Source: Schauerella fraxinea (lineage in GTDB: Bacteria; Pseudomonadota; Gammaproteobacteria; Burkholderiales; Burkholderiaceae_B). Taken from it: a DNA stretch of 64,000 nt. Made by a program: the position numbers and the translations under genes. The stretch lies in assembly GCA_030849965.1 (NCBI GenBank), contig JAVDKL010000002.1:372001-436000 (forward strand), read 5' to 3'. Within the stretch, counting starts at the first letter, position 1. Every line of letters begins with the position of its first letter. A model generated the notes under the pieces. That model had not been told where the DNA came from, did not search any database, and saw only the letters and a list, made by a program, of their open reading frames with translations. This document shows positions 52,504 to 61,018 of the stretch, in pieces.

Positions 52504-54008
52504 GCGGCGTGACGTTTTCCCTGGTCGACGGTGCGTCGCACGATGCGATTCCAGCCGAGTGGCGTGCGCATGCGTTGTCGGATGCCCATCGGGCGCAGTT
52601 GGTGACACTGGTAGGCGAAGCGGGTGTGCTGACGGCACCTGCCGATCGATACACCTATTGCCGCGACCGTTTGCCCTTCGGCACGTTTCGTTTACGAGTG
52701 GGCAAATTGCCTGCCACATTGCCCGCTGCCATTGTGTGCCCCGCCGATGAGGCCGCGCTGCAGGCCGTCATCGCCTGGGCGGTAGAGGCACAGATTGCGC
52801 TGATTCCGTTCGGCGCGGGTTCTGGCGTACTGGGCGGCACGATGCCCTTGAACTGCGAGGTGATGGTCGACCTGAAGCGCATGAACCGCATCGTCGAGAT
52901 CAACGAGATCGATGGCACGGTCACGGTGCAAGCCGGCATGAACGGCGGGCAGTTTGAAGCGGCGCTCAATGCGCGCGGGTACACGGCCGGGCATTTGCCG
53001 CAGTCGATCAATATGTCGACGGTGGGCGGGTGGGCGGCCTGTCGCGGCGCGGGGCAGGCGTCGTCCCGCTACGGCAAGATCGAAGACATGGTCGTGGGCT
53101 TGAAGGCGCTGCTCCCCAACGCGCAACCCTTGGAAGTGCGCGCCGTCGCGCGGCGTGCCGTGGGCCCCAGCATCAAGGACCTCATGGTGGGCTCCGAAGG
53201 GGTGTTCGGGTTTATTACGCAACTCACATTGCGCATGTGGCGGCTGCCGGCTCATGAGGCCGGAGTAGTGCTGGCTTTTCCCACGTTGCAGGCGGGGTTT
53301 GACGCACTGCGCGAGATTATCCAAAGCGAGCTGCGTCCTGCGGTGATGCGTTTGTATGACGAGATGGAAAGCCAACAGCGCACCAAGGATATTGCGGCGT
53401 TCAAGCACAAGCCGATCCTGTGCATCCTGAAGTTCAGCGGTTTGCGCGAGCTGGCCGAAGTGGAGCAGCGCCTGTCGCTGGCGATCTGCGCCGCGCACGG
53501 CGGCGAGTTGACCGACGATGGGCCGTACCGGCATTGGGAAACGACGCGGTATCAGTCGTACTCGATCCAATGGCAAACCGGCGGCTATTACATGGACACG
53601 ATCGAAGTGACCGGCACGTGGACCGGATTGCCGCATATGTATGCCGCGATGAGCGAGGCGGTGCATGCCCTGCATCCGGACATTCATTTCGGCGCGCACT
53701 GGTCGCATATCTACGCCGAGGGTGCCTGTCAGTACATGACGGTGCGCTTGCCGCCGATGCCGGACGACGATGTGGCGTTGGCGCTCCATCGCAAAGCCTG
53801 GGATGTGGTCGAGCGGTTGTGTCTGGCGCACGGCGGATCGATCGCTCATCACCACGGCGCGGGACTCTTTCGCAATGCCTGGCTGCGCGAAGAGCTCAAC
53901 ACTGGAATGGATGTGCTGCAGATCATCAAAGACGGCATCGATCCCGGCAACCTGCTCAATCCAGGCAAGCTCGGTCTACGTGCCGCGCCAGGTGCAATCG
54001 TTCTGTAG
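52500..54008 (+). CDS. FAD-binding oxidase (GlcD / alkyl-DHAP synthase-like)
   Basis: 502 residues. The PCMH-type FAD domain has IPFGAGSGVLGGTMP (near residue 100), VTVQAGMNGGQFEAALNARG and NMSTVGGWAACRGAGQASSRYG. The C-terminal cap ends in IAHHHGAGLFRN and GIDPGNLLNPGKLG, which covers the catalytic His region of alkyl-DHAP synthase and glycolate oxidase relatives. It would oxidise a hydroxy acid or polyol, passing electrons to FAD. The start overlaps the small ORF stop. It is followed by a short Fe-S-type protein, as GlcD is followed by GlcF, then by a sugar kinase and ABC importer. Confidence 0.9.
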   Translation: MSGVTFSLVDGASHDAIPAEWRAHALSDAHRAQLVTLVGEAGVLTAPADRYTYCRDRLPFGTFRLRVGKLPATLPAAIVCPADEAALQAVIAWAVEAQIALIPFGAGSGVLGGTMPLNCEVMVDLKRMNRIVEINEIDGTVTVQAGMNGGQFEAALNARGYTAGHLPQSINMSTVGGWAACRGAGQASSRYGKIEDMVVGLKALLPNAQPLEVRAVARRAVGPSIKDLMVGSEGVFGFITQLTLRMWRLPAHEAGVVLAFPTLQAGFDALREIIQSELRPAVMRLYDEMESQQRTKDIAAFKHKPILCILKFSGLRELAEVEQRLSLAICAAHGGELTDDGPYRHWETTRYQSYSIQWQTGGYYMDTIEVTGTWTGLPHMYAAMSEAVHALHPDIHFGAHWSHIYAEGACQYMTVRLPPMPDDDVALALHRKAWDVVERLCLAHGGSIAHHHGAGLFRNAWLREELNTGMDVLQIIKDGIDPGNLLNPGKLGLRAAPGAIVL

Positions 54009-54046
54009 TCCTCGTTTGCTTATCCGACCTCATTCGCGGAGTCGAC

Positions 54047-54346
54047 ATGCCGTTGTTACCCGAAGATATTGCGACGTTGAACACCTGTGCATTCTGTCCC
54101 AACACGTGCCGCCCCTCATACCCCGCGCGGGCCGACCTGCAGATCGAAGCGCAGACGCCGTCGGCATTGAGCCTGCTCACACTGGCGGTGCTGGCCCGGC
54201 GCGTGCAACGCGACAGTGATACGTTGCATGCCCTGTCACGCCGCGATGCCGCAGACGCGAGCCGCGGTCACTGCACCTACGGCTTCGATATGCCTGCCGT
54301 ACTGACACGCGCGCTGGATCAGGCCGAGGATGTCTCTCATGGCTGA
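54047..54346 (+). CDS. Short Fe-S cluster-type protein (GlcF-like fragment)
   Basis: 99 residues. An N-terminal Cys cluster C14-x2-C17-x3-C21 with a following Pro (TCAFCPNTCRPSYP) looks like half of the CxxCxxCxxxCP site in GlcF/GlpC-type electron-transfer subunits. The remainder is helical (SALSLLTLAVLARRV), with one more Cys near residue 78. Normal partners of GlcD-like oxidases are about 400 residues with two clusters; this one is a quarter of that. It may be a dedicated minimal electron acceptor or a decayed subunit. It overlaps the kinase gene start by 8 bp, which favours a maintained gene. Confidence 0.7.
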   Translation: MPLLPEDIATLNTCAFCPNTCRPSYPARADLQIEAQTPSALSLLTLAVLARRVQRDSDTLHALSRRDAADASRGHCTYGFDMPAVLTRALDQAEDVSHG

Positions 54347-55904
54347 CTTGGCATCGCAGTCCTGGCTGATGGGCATCGATCTGGGCGCGGGCAGCTTGAA
54401 GACGATGGTAGTGACTTCGGACGGTCGTGTGGCAGGCAGCGCCTCGGCTGACGTGGTGACGCATACGCCGCACGCGCGCTGGAGCGAGCAGGATCCGATG
54501 GACTGGTGGCGTGCCTTGTGCGAAACCGTGCCGCGTGCCTTGGCCGAAGCAGGCATCGGCGCCGACGCCATTGCCGCGATTTCTTTCAGTGCCGGTGCGC
54601 ACACGCCGGTTCTGGAAGACGCCGACGGCCGCGTCTTGCGGCCCGCCATATTGTGGAGTGACCAACGTAGTGGCGCGGAGGTGGCCGAGCTGTTGAACCG
54701 GCATGGCGATCGTATTTTCGAGCTGTCGATGAACCGTCCCTCGCCGACCTGGACGATGCCGCAGTTCATGTGGCTGACCCGGCATGAGCCCGATGTGGTG
54801 CGCGCCACGCGGCGGGTATACGTCGCCAAGGATTGGTTGCGATCGCGTTTGACCGGCGATTGGGTCACCGATCGCACAGAGGCTGTGGGCACGATGCTGT
54901 TCGATACCGCACGCGATGCATGGTCTGCCGAACTGTGCGACATGATTGGCTGGGATGTCGCCACCTTGCCGCCGCTCACGACGCCCGCAAGCGTGGTTGG
55001 CGAGGTGAGTGCGGCCGCAGCGCTTCAGTCGGGATTGCGCGCTGGCACGCCGGTGGTGTGCGGCACGTCCGACACATCGATCGAGACCTTTGGCGCCGGC
55101 TCCGTTCGCCCGGGCGACGGCACGATCAAGCTGGCGACCGCCGGCACGGTCAGTGTGGTGGGCGACCGGCCGCAGTTGCACCCCAGCCTGATCAACTACC
55201 CCTTGGCCGTGCCAGGCCTTTGGTACGCGATCAGCGGCACCAATAGCTGTGCCTCGGCGCATCGTTGGTTGCGCGATGCGTTCTTCATGGCGCCGGGCCG
55301 CAAGGGCAGCGAGGTGTTTGCCGAGATGGATGCGATGGCCGCGCAAATTGCGCCCGGGGCAGATGGCCTTCTGTTCCATCCCTATCTGCAAGGCGAGCGT
55401 GCACCCTATTGGGATCCCATGCTGCGCGCCGATTTTGTGGGATTGACGTTCGCGCACCATCGCGGTCATCTGGTGCGCGCCTTGTACGAAGGAATTGCGT
55501 TTTCGTTGCGCGATGTGCTGGAGCAATTTCGGGCGTTGAAGATGCCGATGGCGTCTGCACGGATCATTGGCGGTGGGGCGCATAGTGCCACCTGGCGGCA
55601 GATCGTGGCCGATGTGCTCGATCTCGAGATTCATCTGCCCGAAACGGTGGATGCGTCATATGGGGCAGCATTGTTGGCGGGCGTTGGGGTAGGGGTTTTC
55701 GGCAGCGAACGTGAGGCAGCAGCCTGTGCGCGCGTGATCGCCACGGCCCGGCCCGATGCCGCGCGCGCCGCGTTCTACAACGATCTCTTTGCGCTTTACA
55801 AGCAAGCGCAGGCGGGCCTGGCGCCGGTGTCGCATGGCCTGGCGCGATTGACCCAACCCCGTGCAGTGGCGCCGTCCGCGCCTGCGCTTACGGCAGCGAG
55901 GTAG
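54339..55904 (+). CDS. FGGY-family carbohydrate kinase
   Basis: 521 residues. Actin-like ATPase folds: LMGIDLGAGSLKTMVV at the N-terminus, ARWSEQDPMDWWRAL, ILWSDQRSGAEV, GTSDTSIETFGAGS, and the second FGGY signature region in the C-terminal half with HPYLQGERAPYWDP and RIIGGGAHSATWRQIVADVL. Sequence most resembles xylulokinase-type members. It phosphorylates a sugar or polyol imported by the adjacent ABC system. The ATG at 54339 is preferred (54330 is three codons earlier). It overlaps the Fe-S protein and is followed within 2 bp by the ATPase gene. Confidence 0.92.
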   Translation: MADLASQSWLMGIDLGAGSLKTMVVTSDGRVAGSASADVVTHTPHARWSEQDPMDWWRALCETVPRALAEAGIGADAIAAISFSAGAHTPVLEDADGRVLRPAILWSDQRSGAEVAELLNRHGDRIFELSMNRPSPTWTMPQFMWLTRHEPDVVRATRRVYVAKDWLRSRLTGDWVTDRTEAVGTMLFDTARDAWSAELCDMIGWDVATLPPLTTPASVVGEVSAAAALQSGLRAGTPVVCGTSDTSIETFGAGSVRPGDGTIKLATAGTVSVVGDRPQLHPSLINYPLAVPGLWYAISGTNSCASAHRWLRDAFFMAPGRKGSEVFAEMDAMAAQIAPGADGLLFHPYLQGERAPYWDPMLRADFVGLTFAHHRGHLVRALYEGIAFSLRDVLEQFRALKMPMASARIIGGGAHSATWRQIVADVLDLEIHLPETVDASYGAALLAGVGVGVFGSEREAAACARVIATARPDAARAAFYNDLFALYKQAQAGLAPVSHGLARLTQPRAVAPSAPALTAAR

Positions 55905-55906
55905 CC

Positions 55907-57040
55907 ATGGCAGGCATCGTTCTCGATCGAGTCAAGAAACGGTTTGGCGCCGTCGATGTGGTGGAGTCGCTATCGCTCGATGTGGCCGACGGCGAGTTCG
56001 TGGTGCTGGTGGGGCCCTCGGGGTGTGGGAAGTCGACGACGTTGCGCATCGTGGCGGGCCTGGAAGATCTGACGGGGGGAACGGTGTCCATCGGCGGGCG
56101 GGATGTGACGGCGTTGGAGCCCAAGGACCGCAACATTGCGATGGTGTTTCAGAACTACGCGCTTTATCCGCACAAAACGGTTTATGAAAATCTCGCCTTC
56201 GGCCTGCGCCTTCGAAAAACGCCGGCCGAAGATATCAAGACGCAAGTGAATTGGGCCGCCGGGATGTTGGGCATCGAGAAGCTGCTCGATCGCAAGCCGC
56301 GCCAGCTGTCCGGTGGCCAGATGCAGCGCGTGTCGCTGGGCAGGGCGCTGGTGCGTCGCCCCGACGCGTTCCTGCTCGATGAACCGCTCTCCAATCTGGA
56401 TGCCAAATTGCGCGTGCATATGCGTGAGGAAATCGGACTCCTGCACAAACGTATCGGCACCAGCATGATCTACGTCACCCACGATCAGGTCGAGGCCATG
56501 ACGCTGGGCGATCGCATCGTGGTGATGCATGGCGGGCGGGCGCAGCAGATTGGCACACCACTGAAAATCTACGATGAGCCGGCCAACCGGTTCGTGGCGG
56601 GATTTCTGGGCGCACCCGAAATGAACTTCATTGAGGGGGCGGTGACCGCGAACGACGGCACTTTGCGGTTTTGCGGCGGCGGCATCGACGTAACGGTGCC
56701 GATGGGGCGGTTCGTGCTGGCCCCAGGCGCCGGACCGCATCCCGTCACGTTGGGGATCCGCCCGGAGCATCTGCGTCTCGATGGCCATGCGGCACCGGGC
56801 ACGGTTGGGATCGCCGATCACATCCATCTCTCGGCAACGGTCAAGCTCATCGAACAGATGGGCGCGCAGACCATGATGATTTGCGACACCGGCGACGGTC
56901 GCGCGTTGCGCGTGCTCTCCGAACGCAGTGACGATCACCGAGTGGGTGCATCTTGCGCATTGGCGGTATGCCGTACGCGCGTGCATCTTTTCGACACGAC
57001 GACAGGAACGAGTTTATTGAACGCAGCACCGCCGCAGTAA
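55907..57040 (+). CDS. CUT1-type ABC transporter ATP-binding protein (MalK/UgpC-like)
   Basis: 377 residues. Walker A GPSGCGKSTTLRI, signature LSGGQMQRVSLG, Walker B FLLDEPLSNLDAKL, switch YVTHDQVEAMTLG, then a C-terminal OB/TOBE regulatory domain (TLGIRPEHLRLDG). This matches the single-ATPase subunit of carbohydrate importers such as MalK, UgpC and MsmK. It starts 2 bp after the kinase stop with GAGGTAGCC before the ATG. It energises the two permeases encoded downstream. Confidence 0.96.
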   Translation: MAGIVLDRVKKRFGAVDVVESLSLDVADGEFVVLVGPSGCGKSTTLRIVAGLEDLTGGTVSIGGRDVTALEPKDRNIAMVFQNYALYPHKTVYENLAFGLRLRKTPAEDIKTQVNWAAGMLGIEKLLDRKPRQLSGGQMQRVSLGRALVRRPDAFLLDEPLSNLDAKLRVHMREEIGLLHKRIGTSMIYVTHDQVEAMTLGDRIVVMHGGRAQQIGTPLKIYDEPANRFVAGFLGAPEMNFIEGAVTANDGTLRFCGGGIDVTVPMGRFVLAPGAGPHPVTLGIRPEHLRLDGHAAPGTVGIADHIHLSATVKLIEQMGAQTMMICDTGDGRALRVLSERSDDHRVGASCALAVCRTRVHLFDTTTGTSLLNAAPPQ

Positions 57041-57065
57041 CCCTCTCACGGCCGTACCGACAACA

Positions 57066-57081
57066 AGACGCCTGAGCGTCT
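57066..57081. repeat. Hairpin upstream of the binding-protein gene
   Basis: AGACGC-CTGA-GCGTCT, a perfect 6-bp stem just before the CCAGGAG ribosome site of the next gene. It may be an mRNA processing or stability element. Confidence 0.45.
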
Positions 57082-57097
57082 GCTCCAGGAGACATAC

Positions 57098-58444
57098 ATG
57101 GCTATCGATCACACCTGCACGCGCGACAAGCGCCTGGCCGCCTCTGATGCGGTAACGCCCAGCAGTCAAACGCGACGAACGTTGCTCAAAACGGCCGCGG
57201 CCGGGGCGGCGGTCCTGATGGCGCCGGCCATTCACGCGCAGCAGAAGACGATTCGATTTCTGAACGGGGAGCCTTCGCGAGAGTCGGTTGCAGCGCTGCG
57301 CAATGTGGCCGCTGAGTACGAGAAGAAGACGGGCGTGAAGGTCGTCATCGATACGGTGCCGTCGGACGAGTCGTTCGGCAAAATCCAGGCGTCCATCTCT
57401 TCAGGCGCGCCTTACGACATCGGCACGCTGGCCTTTGCGGGCCACGTGCTGATCCTTGCGGATGCCGGCAAACTGGTGCCGCTCACCTCGCTGGTCAGCC
57501 GCTACAAGTGGGGGCCGCGCATCATGTTCCCCATCAATAACGAGCAGTATTGGTATCCCTACGACTACAACTTCTGCTGGCTGTACTACCGCAAGGATCT
57601 TTATCAGGCGAAGAACCTGAAAGTACCCACCACGTGGGATGAGATGGTGCACAACACGACCGCGTTGACGGGCGACAACCGCTTCGGCTGCGCGCAGCCG
57701 CTGGGTGCCAATCAGGCGGCGCAGTGGATGAGTTTGGGGTACATGTGGGCCGATGGGGTGTCGATGCTGGACGACAACTTCAAGCTCATCCTGGACAGCC
57801 CGACGATCAAGCCTCGGGCGGCGGCCTACCTCGACATGATGAAGCGTCTGTATCCCACGATGCCGCCGGGGATGACGCAGGCGGTGTTCGCGACCGTGCT
57901 GGGGCAATATTCGGGCGGTCAGATCGCGCACGCGCCGTATGCCGGCCGCCTCATGGAAGTGCTCGATCAACGCGCGCCGGAGTTGGCGGCGCAAACGGGC
58001 GTCTTCATGTACCCGGACAGTGCCGGGCGGGCTCGGGCGGTCAATCACGGTTACGACGGGTGGGTGGTGCTCGATACACCGATGCGCGAAGAGTCGCTCA
58101 AGTTCATGGAATGGTTTACCGAAAATCACTACATCGATTTTCTCCATTCGGCGCCGCTGCATTTCCAACCGCCGCGCATGGATGTGTATGACGACAAGCG
58201 GTGGCAGGACAACGCGATGATCAAGAAATACGCCGAGCTGGTGACGTTCATGAAGAGCATTCTGACGCGCGACGATGTCATCATCCGGTCGGTGGACACC
58301 GAAGGGCCCCGGATCGATCTGCGGCCGGCCAAGATGTTCGAAACCTACGCCATATGCGAGGCGATCCAGAACCGGTTGCTGAAGGATATGCCGGCCAATG
58401 AAGCGCTGGAACTGGCCTGCGCCAAGTACCGCACGGTGTTGTAG
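57098..58444 (+). CDS. Carbohydrate ABC transporter substrate-binding protein (Tat-type signal)
   Basis: 448 residues. The N-terminus carries a twin-arginine style signal: SQTRRTLLKTAAAGAAVLMAP, with cleavage near AIHAQ. The mature part is SBP family 1: TIRFLNGEPSRESVAALRNVAAEYEKKTG, VPSDESFGKIQASISSGAPYDIG, DYNFCWLYYRKDLYQ and VPTTWDEMVHNTTAL. It binds the sugar or polyol in the periplasm. A hairpin follows in the gap before the permease genes. Export in folded state via Tat is inferred from the RR motif. Confidence 0.93.
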   Translation: MAIDHTCTRDKRLAASDAVTPSSQTRRTLLKTAAAGAAVLMAPAIHAQQKTIRFLNGEPSRESVAALRNVAAEYEKKTGVKVVIDTVPSDESFGKIQASISSGAPYDIGTLAFAGHVLILADAGKLVPLTSLVSRYKWGPRIMFPINNEQYWYPYDYNFCWLYYRKDLYQAKNLKVPTTWDEMVHNTTALTGDNRFGCAQPLGANQAAQWMSLGYMWADGVSMLDDNFKLILDSPTIKPRAAAYLDMMKRLYPTMPPGMTQAVFATVLGQYSGGQIAHAPYAGRLMEVLDQRAPELAAQTGVFMYPDSAGRARAVNHGYDGWVVLDTPMREESLKFMEWFTENHYIDFLHSAPLHFQPPRMDVYDDKRWQDNAMIKKYAELVTFMKSILTRDDVIIRSVDTEGPRIDLRPAKMFETYAICEAIQNRLLKDMPANEALELACAKYRTVL

Positions 58445-58450
58445 CGCCAG

Positions 58451-58487
58451 CGCGTGCGGAGACGGCGCGATCGCGCACCCGCACGCG
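58451..58487. promoter_or_regulatory. Intercistronic hairpin between binding-protein and permease genes
   Basis: CGCGTGCGG (58451-58459) and CCGCACGCG (58479-58487) form a perfect 9-bp GC stem, starting 7 bp after the binding-protein stop, without a U-run. The same arrangement occurs in the peptide operon (13205-13238). Confidence 0.6.
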
Positions 58488-58520
58488 TTAATTCACGTCG
58501 TTCATTTTCGGCCGAAGCTT

Positions 58521-59408
58521 ATGCAATCCTTTCGAACGTCCAGCGATCGTCGCCTGTTGATGCTCTTCATCGTGTGCGTGGGCGCAACCTTGCTGCTGAT
58601 TCTGGGCCCCGTGCTGCATGCGATCCAACTCAGTCTGTACGAGGCGACTTCGTTCGTGTCGGCGCGCAATTGGGTGGGGCTATCGAACTATGCCCGCATC
58701 ATCGTCGACCCGGCATTCTGGCATTCACTGACCGTGGGACTGGTGTTTTCGGTCAGCGCCATCGTGCTGCAGGTGGTGCTGGGCATTGCCTTCGCGCTCT
58801 TGCTGGATCAGTCGTTTCCCGGGCGCGCGCTGATGCGTGGCATCGCCATTCTGCCGTACATGCTGCCTACGGTCGTCATTGCGATTACCGCGCAATGGTT
58901 GCTCGACGGCAGCCTCGGGCTCTTCACGCACTGGGCGCAGGATCTGGGGTTTGCGCGGCCAGCCTGGTTTGAGAATGGACCGGCGGCGTTGGCGGTGGTC
59001 ATCGTGGCGAGTGTGTGGACATGGACACCGTTCGTGACGGTGTGCTTTCTGGCTGCGCTGCAGACGGTGCCCGGCAGCCTGTACGAAGCTGCGCGGGTGG
59101 ATGGCGCGGGACCGATCGCGCGGTTCTTTCACATCACGCTGCCGATGCTGGTGCCCATGCTGATGGTGGTGGTGCTGTTGCGCAGCATCTGGATGTTCAA
59201 CAAATTCGATATCGTGTGGTTGCTCACCAAGGGCGGGCCCTTGTCGGCGACGGAGCACCTGCCGATTCTCGCCTACCGCCGCGCGTTCATGCAGTTCGAC
59301 GTGGGTGGGGGCGCAACCGTAGCGACGCTATCGTTTCTGCTGCTGTCGATACTCCTGGCGATCTACTTTCATTTCGTGCCGCTTGACGACAAGGAGGCGC
59401 GCTCATGA
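58521..59408 (+). CDS. Carbohydrate ABC transporter permease (MalF/UgpA type)
   Basis: 295 residues with six membrane helices: LLMLFIVCVGATLLLILGPVLH, then FWHSLTVGLVFSVSAIVLQVVLGIA and others. The EAA coupling loop is LYEAARVDGAGPIARFFHITLPML, the standard BPD motif (EAAxxDGA...P). The start at 58521 is the ATG before the first helix; the frame upstream to 58398 overlaps the binding-protein gene. It overlaps the second permease by 4 bp (ATGA). Confidence 0.95.
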   Translation: MQSFRTSSDRRLLMLFIVCVGATLLLILGPVLHAIQLSLYEATSFVSARNWVGLSNYARIIVDPAFWHSLTVGLVFSVSAIVLQVVLGIAFALLLDQSFPGRALMRGIAILPYMLPTVVIAITAQWLLDGSLGLFTHWAQDLGFARPAWFENGPAALAVVIVASVWTWTPFVTVCFLAALQTVPGSLYEAARVDGAGPIARFFHITLPMLVPMLMVVVLLRSIWMFNKFDIVWLLTKGGPLSATEHLPILAYRRAFMQFDVGGGATVATLSFLLLSILLAIYFHFVPLDDKEARS

Positions 59409-60244
59409 GCCAGCGTCGTAGCGTGGCCGGTCATGCCGGCTTGTTCATCGGCGTGCTGCTGATGGCGATCTGGTCGTTCTTCCCGATCTATTGGATGATC
59501 GTGTCGAGCCTGCGGCCCGAGCGCGACATCTTCAGCGTGCCCAGCCTCATCCCCAAAACGATCGATCCCGGATTGCAGTCCTACAAGAATCTCCTGCATC
59601 TGACCGATTACTGGCAGCAGTTCATGAACAGCCTGATCGTTGCCGGCGCGGTCGTGGCGATCAGCTTGGTGGTGTCGGTCGTGGTCGCGTACGTGGTGTC
59701 GCGCTTCAAGGTGCCGGGCAAGTCGCTCATCATCAGCAGCATGCTTTACGCCTATATGTTCCCACCGCTGCTGCTGGCGATTCCGCTACTGGCGATATTC
59801 GCGCGCTGGGGCTTGGCGGATAGTCTCTTCTCGGTGGTGGTGGCGCATTGCACGATGACGATTCCCTTAGGGGTGTGGCTGTTGTGGGGGTTCTTCAAGG
59901 CCATGCCCATGCACCTCGAGGAGGCTGCCATGGTCGATGGCTGCACACGTGCGCAGGCCTTCTACAAAGTCGTGCTGCCGTTGTCGTTGCCCGGCATCGT
60001 GACCGTGGCCATTTTTTCGTTTCTGTTGTCGTGGACGGACTACGTGTTTGCGTTCGTGCTGCTCAGCAGCGACAGCCAGCAGACGTTGCCTGTGGGGCTG
60101 GCGGCCATTCTCGGCTCGTTCGATGCGCGTTGGGGCGAGTTGATGGCAGGCGCCACGCTGATCACGCTGCCGCTGTTGGTGATGTTTACCTTTCTCAGCC
60201 GCTATTTCATACAAGGCCTGGCGGCCGGTGCAGTCAAAGGATGA
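59405..60244 (+). CDS. Carbohydrate ABC transporter permease (MalG/UgpE type)
   Basis: 279 residues with six membrane helices and the EAA loop HLEEAAMVDGCTRAQAFYKVVLPLSLPG. The C-terminus RYFIQGLAAGAVKG is characteristic of MalG-type permeases. It overlaps the first permease (ATGA), completing a CUT1 importer with the ATPase and binding protein. The SDR gene follows 3 bp later. Confidence 0.96.
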   Translation: MSQRRSVAGHAGLFIGVLLMAIWSFFPIYWMIVSSLRPERDIFSVPSLIPKTIDPGLQSYKNLLHLTDYWQQFMNSLIVAGAVVAISLVVSVVVAYVVSRFKVPGKSLIISSMLYAYMFPPLLLAIPLLAIFARWGLADSLFSVVVAHCTMTIPLGVWLLWGFFKAMPMHLEEAAMVDGCTRAQAFYKVVLPLSLPGIVTVAIFSFLLSWTDYVFAFVLLSSDSQQTLPVGLAAILGSFDARWGELMAGATLITLPLLVMFTFLSRYFIQGLAAGAVKG

Positions 60245-60247
60245 ACG

Positions 60248-61018
60248 ATGGATCTCGGGTTGAAGGATGGTGTGGCATTGATCACGGGCGGTGGCGGCGG
60301 CATCGGTGCGGCCGAGGCGTTGTGCTTCTCGCAGGAGGGCATGTGCATCGCGATCAACGACATCGACGCGACGGCTGCGCAGCGGGTCGTGGATGGGCTG
60401 CGCGATCGTGGGATCAACGCGGCTGCCTTTTGCGGCGATGCATGCGATGAGGATGCCGTCCAGCGTGTGGTAGACGACGTGCTGGCGCATTTCGGACGCC
60501 TCGACGTGCTGGTCAATAACGCGGGCATCGGCGTCAAACCCGCCTACGCCGTGGCCGATATGCCGTTAGCGGCTTGGGACGGAATGCTGCAATCCCATTT
60601 GCGCAGCACCTTCCTCTTTTCGCGCGCTGCGTTCAAACCGATGCGCGCGGCAAAGTTCGGCCGCATCGTCAATACCTCGTCGATGAACTTTACCGGCGGC
60701 GGGCGGCCCGGCGTGGCGCACTACGCTGCAGCCAAGGCCGGTATTGCCGGCTTCACGCGCACGTTGGCCAAGGAGGCCGGCCCCTATGGCATTACGGCGA
60801 ATGCCATTGCACCGGGCTACGTGGAAACGGCATTGATCGATGGCTTCACTGACGATATGCGAGCACGGCTCTATCGGCAGAATCCGGTGGGACGGCCTTG
60901 CCGGCCGGATGAGGTGGCCGCGCTGGTCGCTTTTCTGGCGTCCGGCCAAGCCGCCTTCATCAATGGCGCGCTGGTGTGCATGGACGGTGGGCGGCGCGAC
61001 TTTTATTGGGGCGAGTGA
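60248..61018 (+). CDS. Short-chain dehydrogenase/reductase
   Basis: 256 residues. TGGGGGIGAAEAL (NAD(P) motif), NNAGIGV, and the catalytic Ser-Tyr-Lys in NTSSMNFTGGG...AHYAAAKAG. The C-terminal GALVCMDGGRRDFYWGE is slightly unusual: the common V(D)GG is followed by a Arg/Asp/Tyr/Trp tail. It probably oxidises the polyol or sugar imported by this operon. The start is 3 bp after the permease stop and its stop overlaps the next ATG (TGATG). Confidence 0.93.
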   Translation: MDLGLKDGVALITGGGGGIGAAEALCFSQEGMCIAINDIDATAAQRVVDGLRDRGINAAAFCGDACDEDAVQRVVDDVLAHFGRLDVLVNNAGIGVKPAYAVADMPLAAWDGMLQSHLRSTFLFSRAAFKPMRAAKFGRIVNTSSMNFTGGGRPGVAHYAAAKAGIAGFTRTLAKEAGPYGITANAIAPGYVETALIDGFTDDMRARLYRQNPVGRPCRPDEVAALVAFLASGQAAFINGALVCMDGGRRDFYWGE

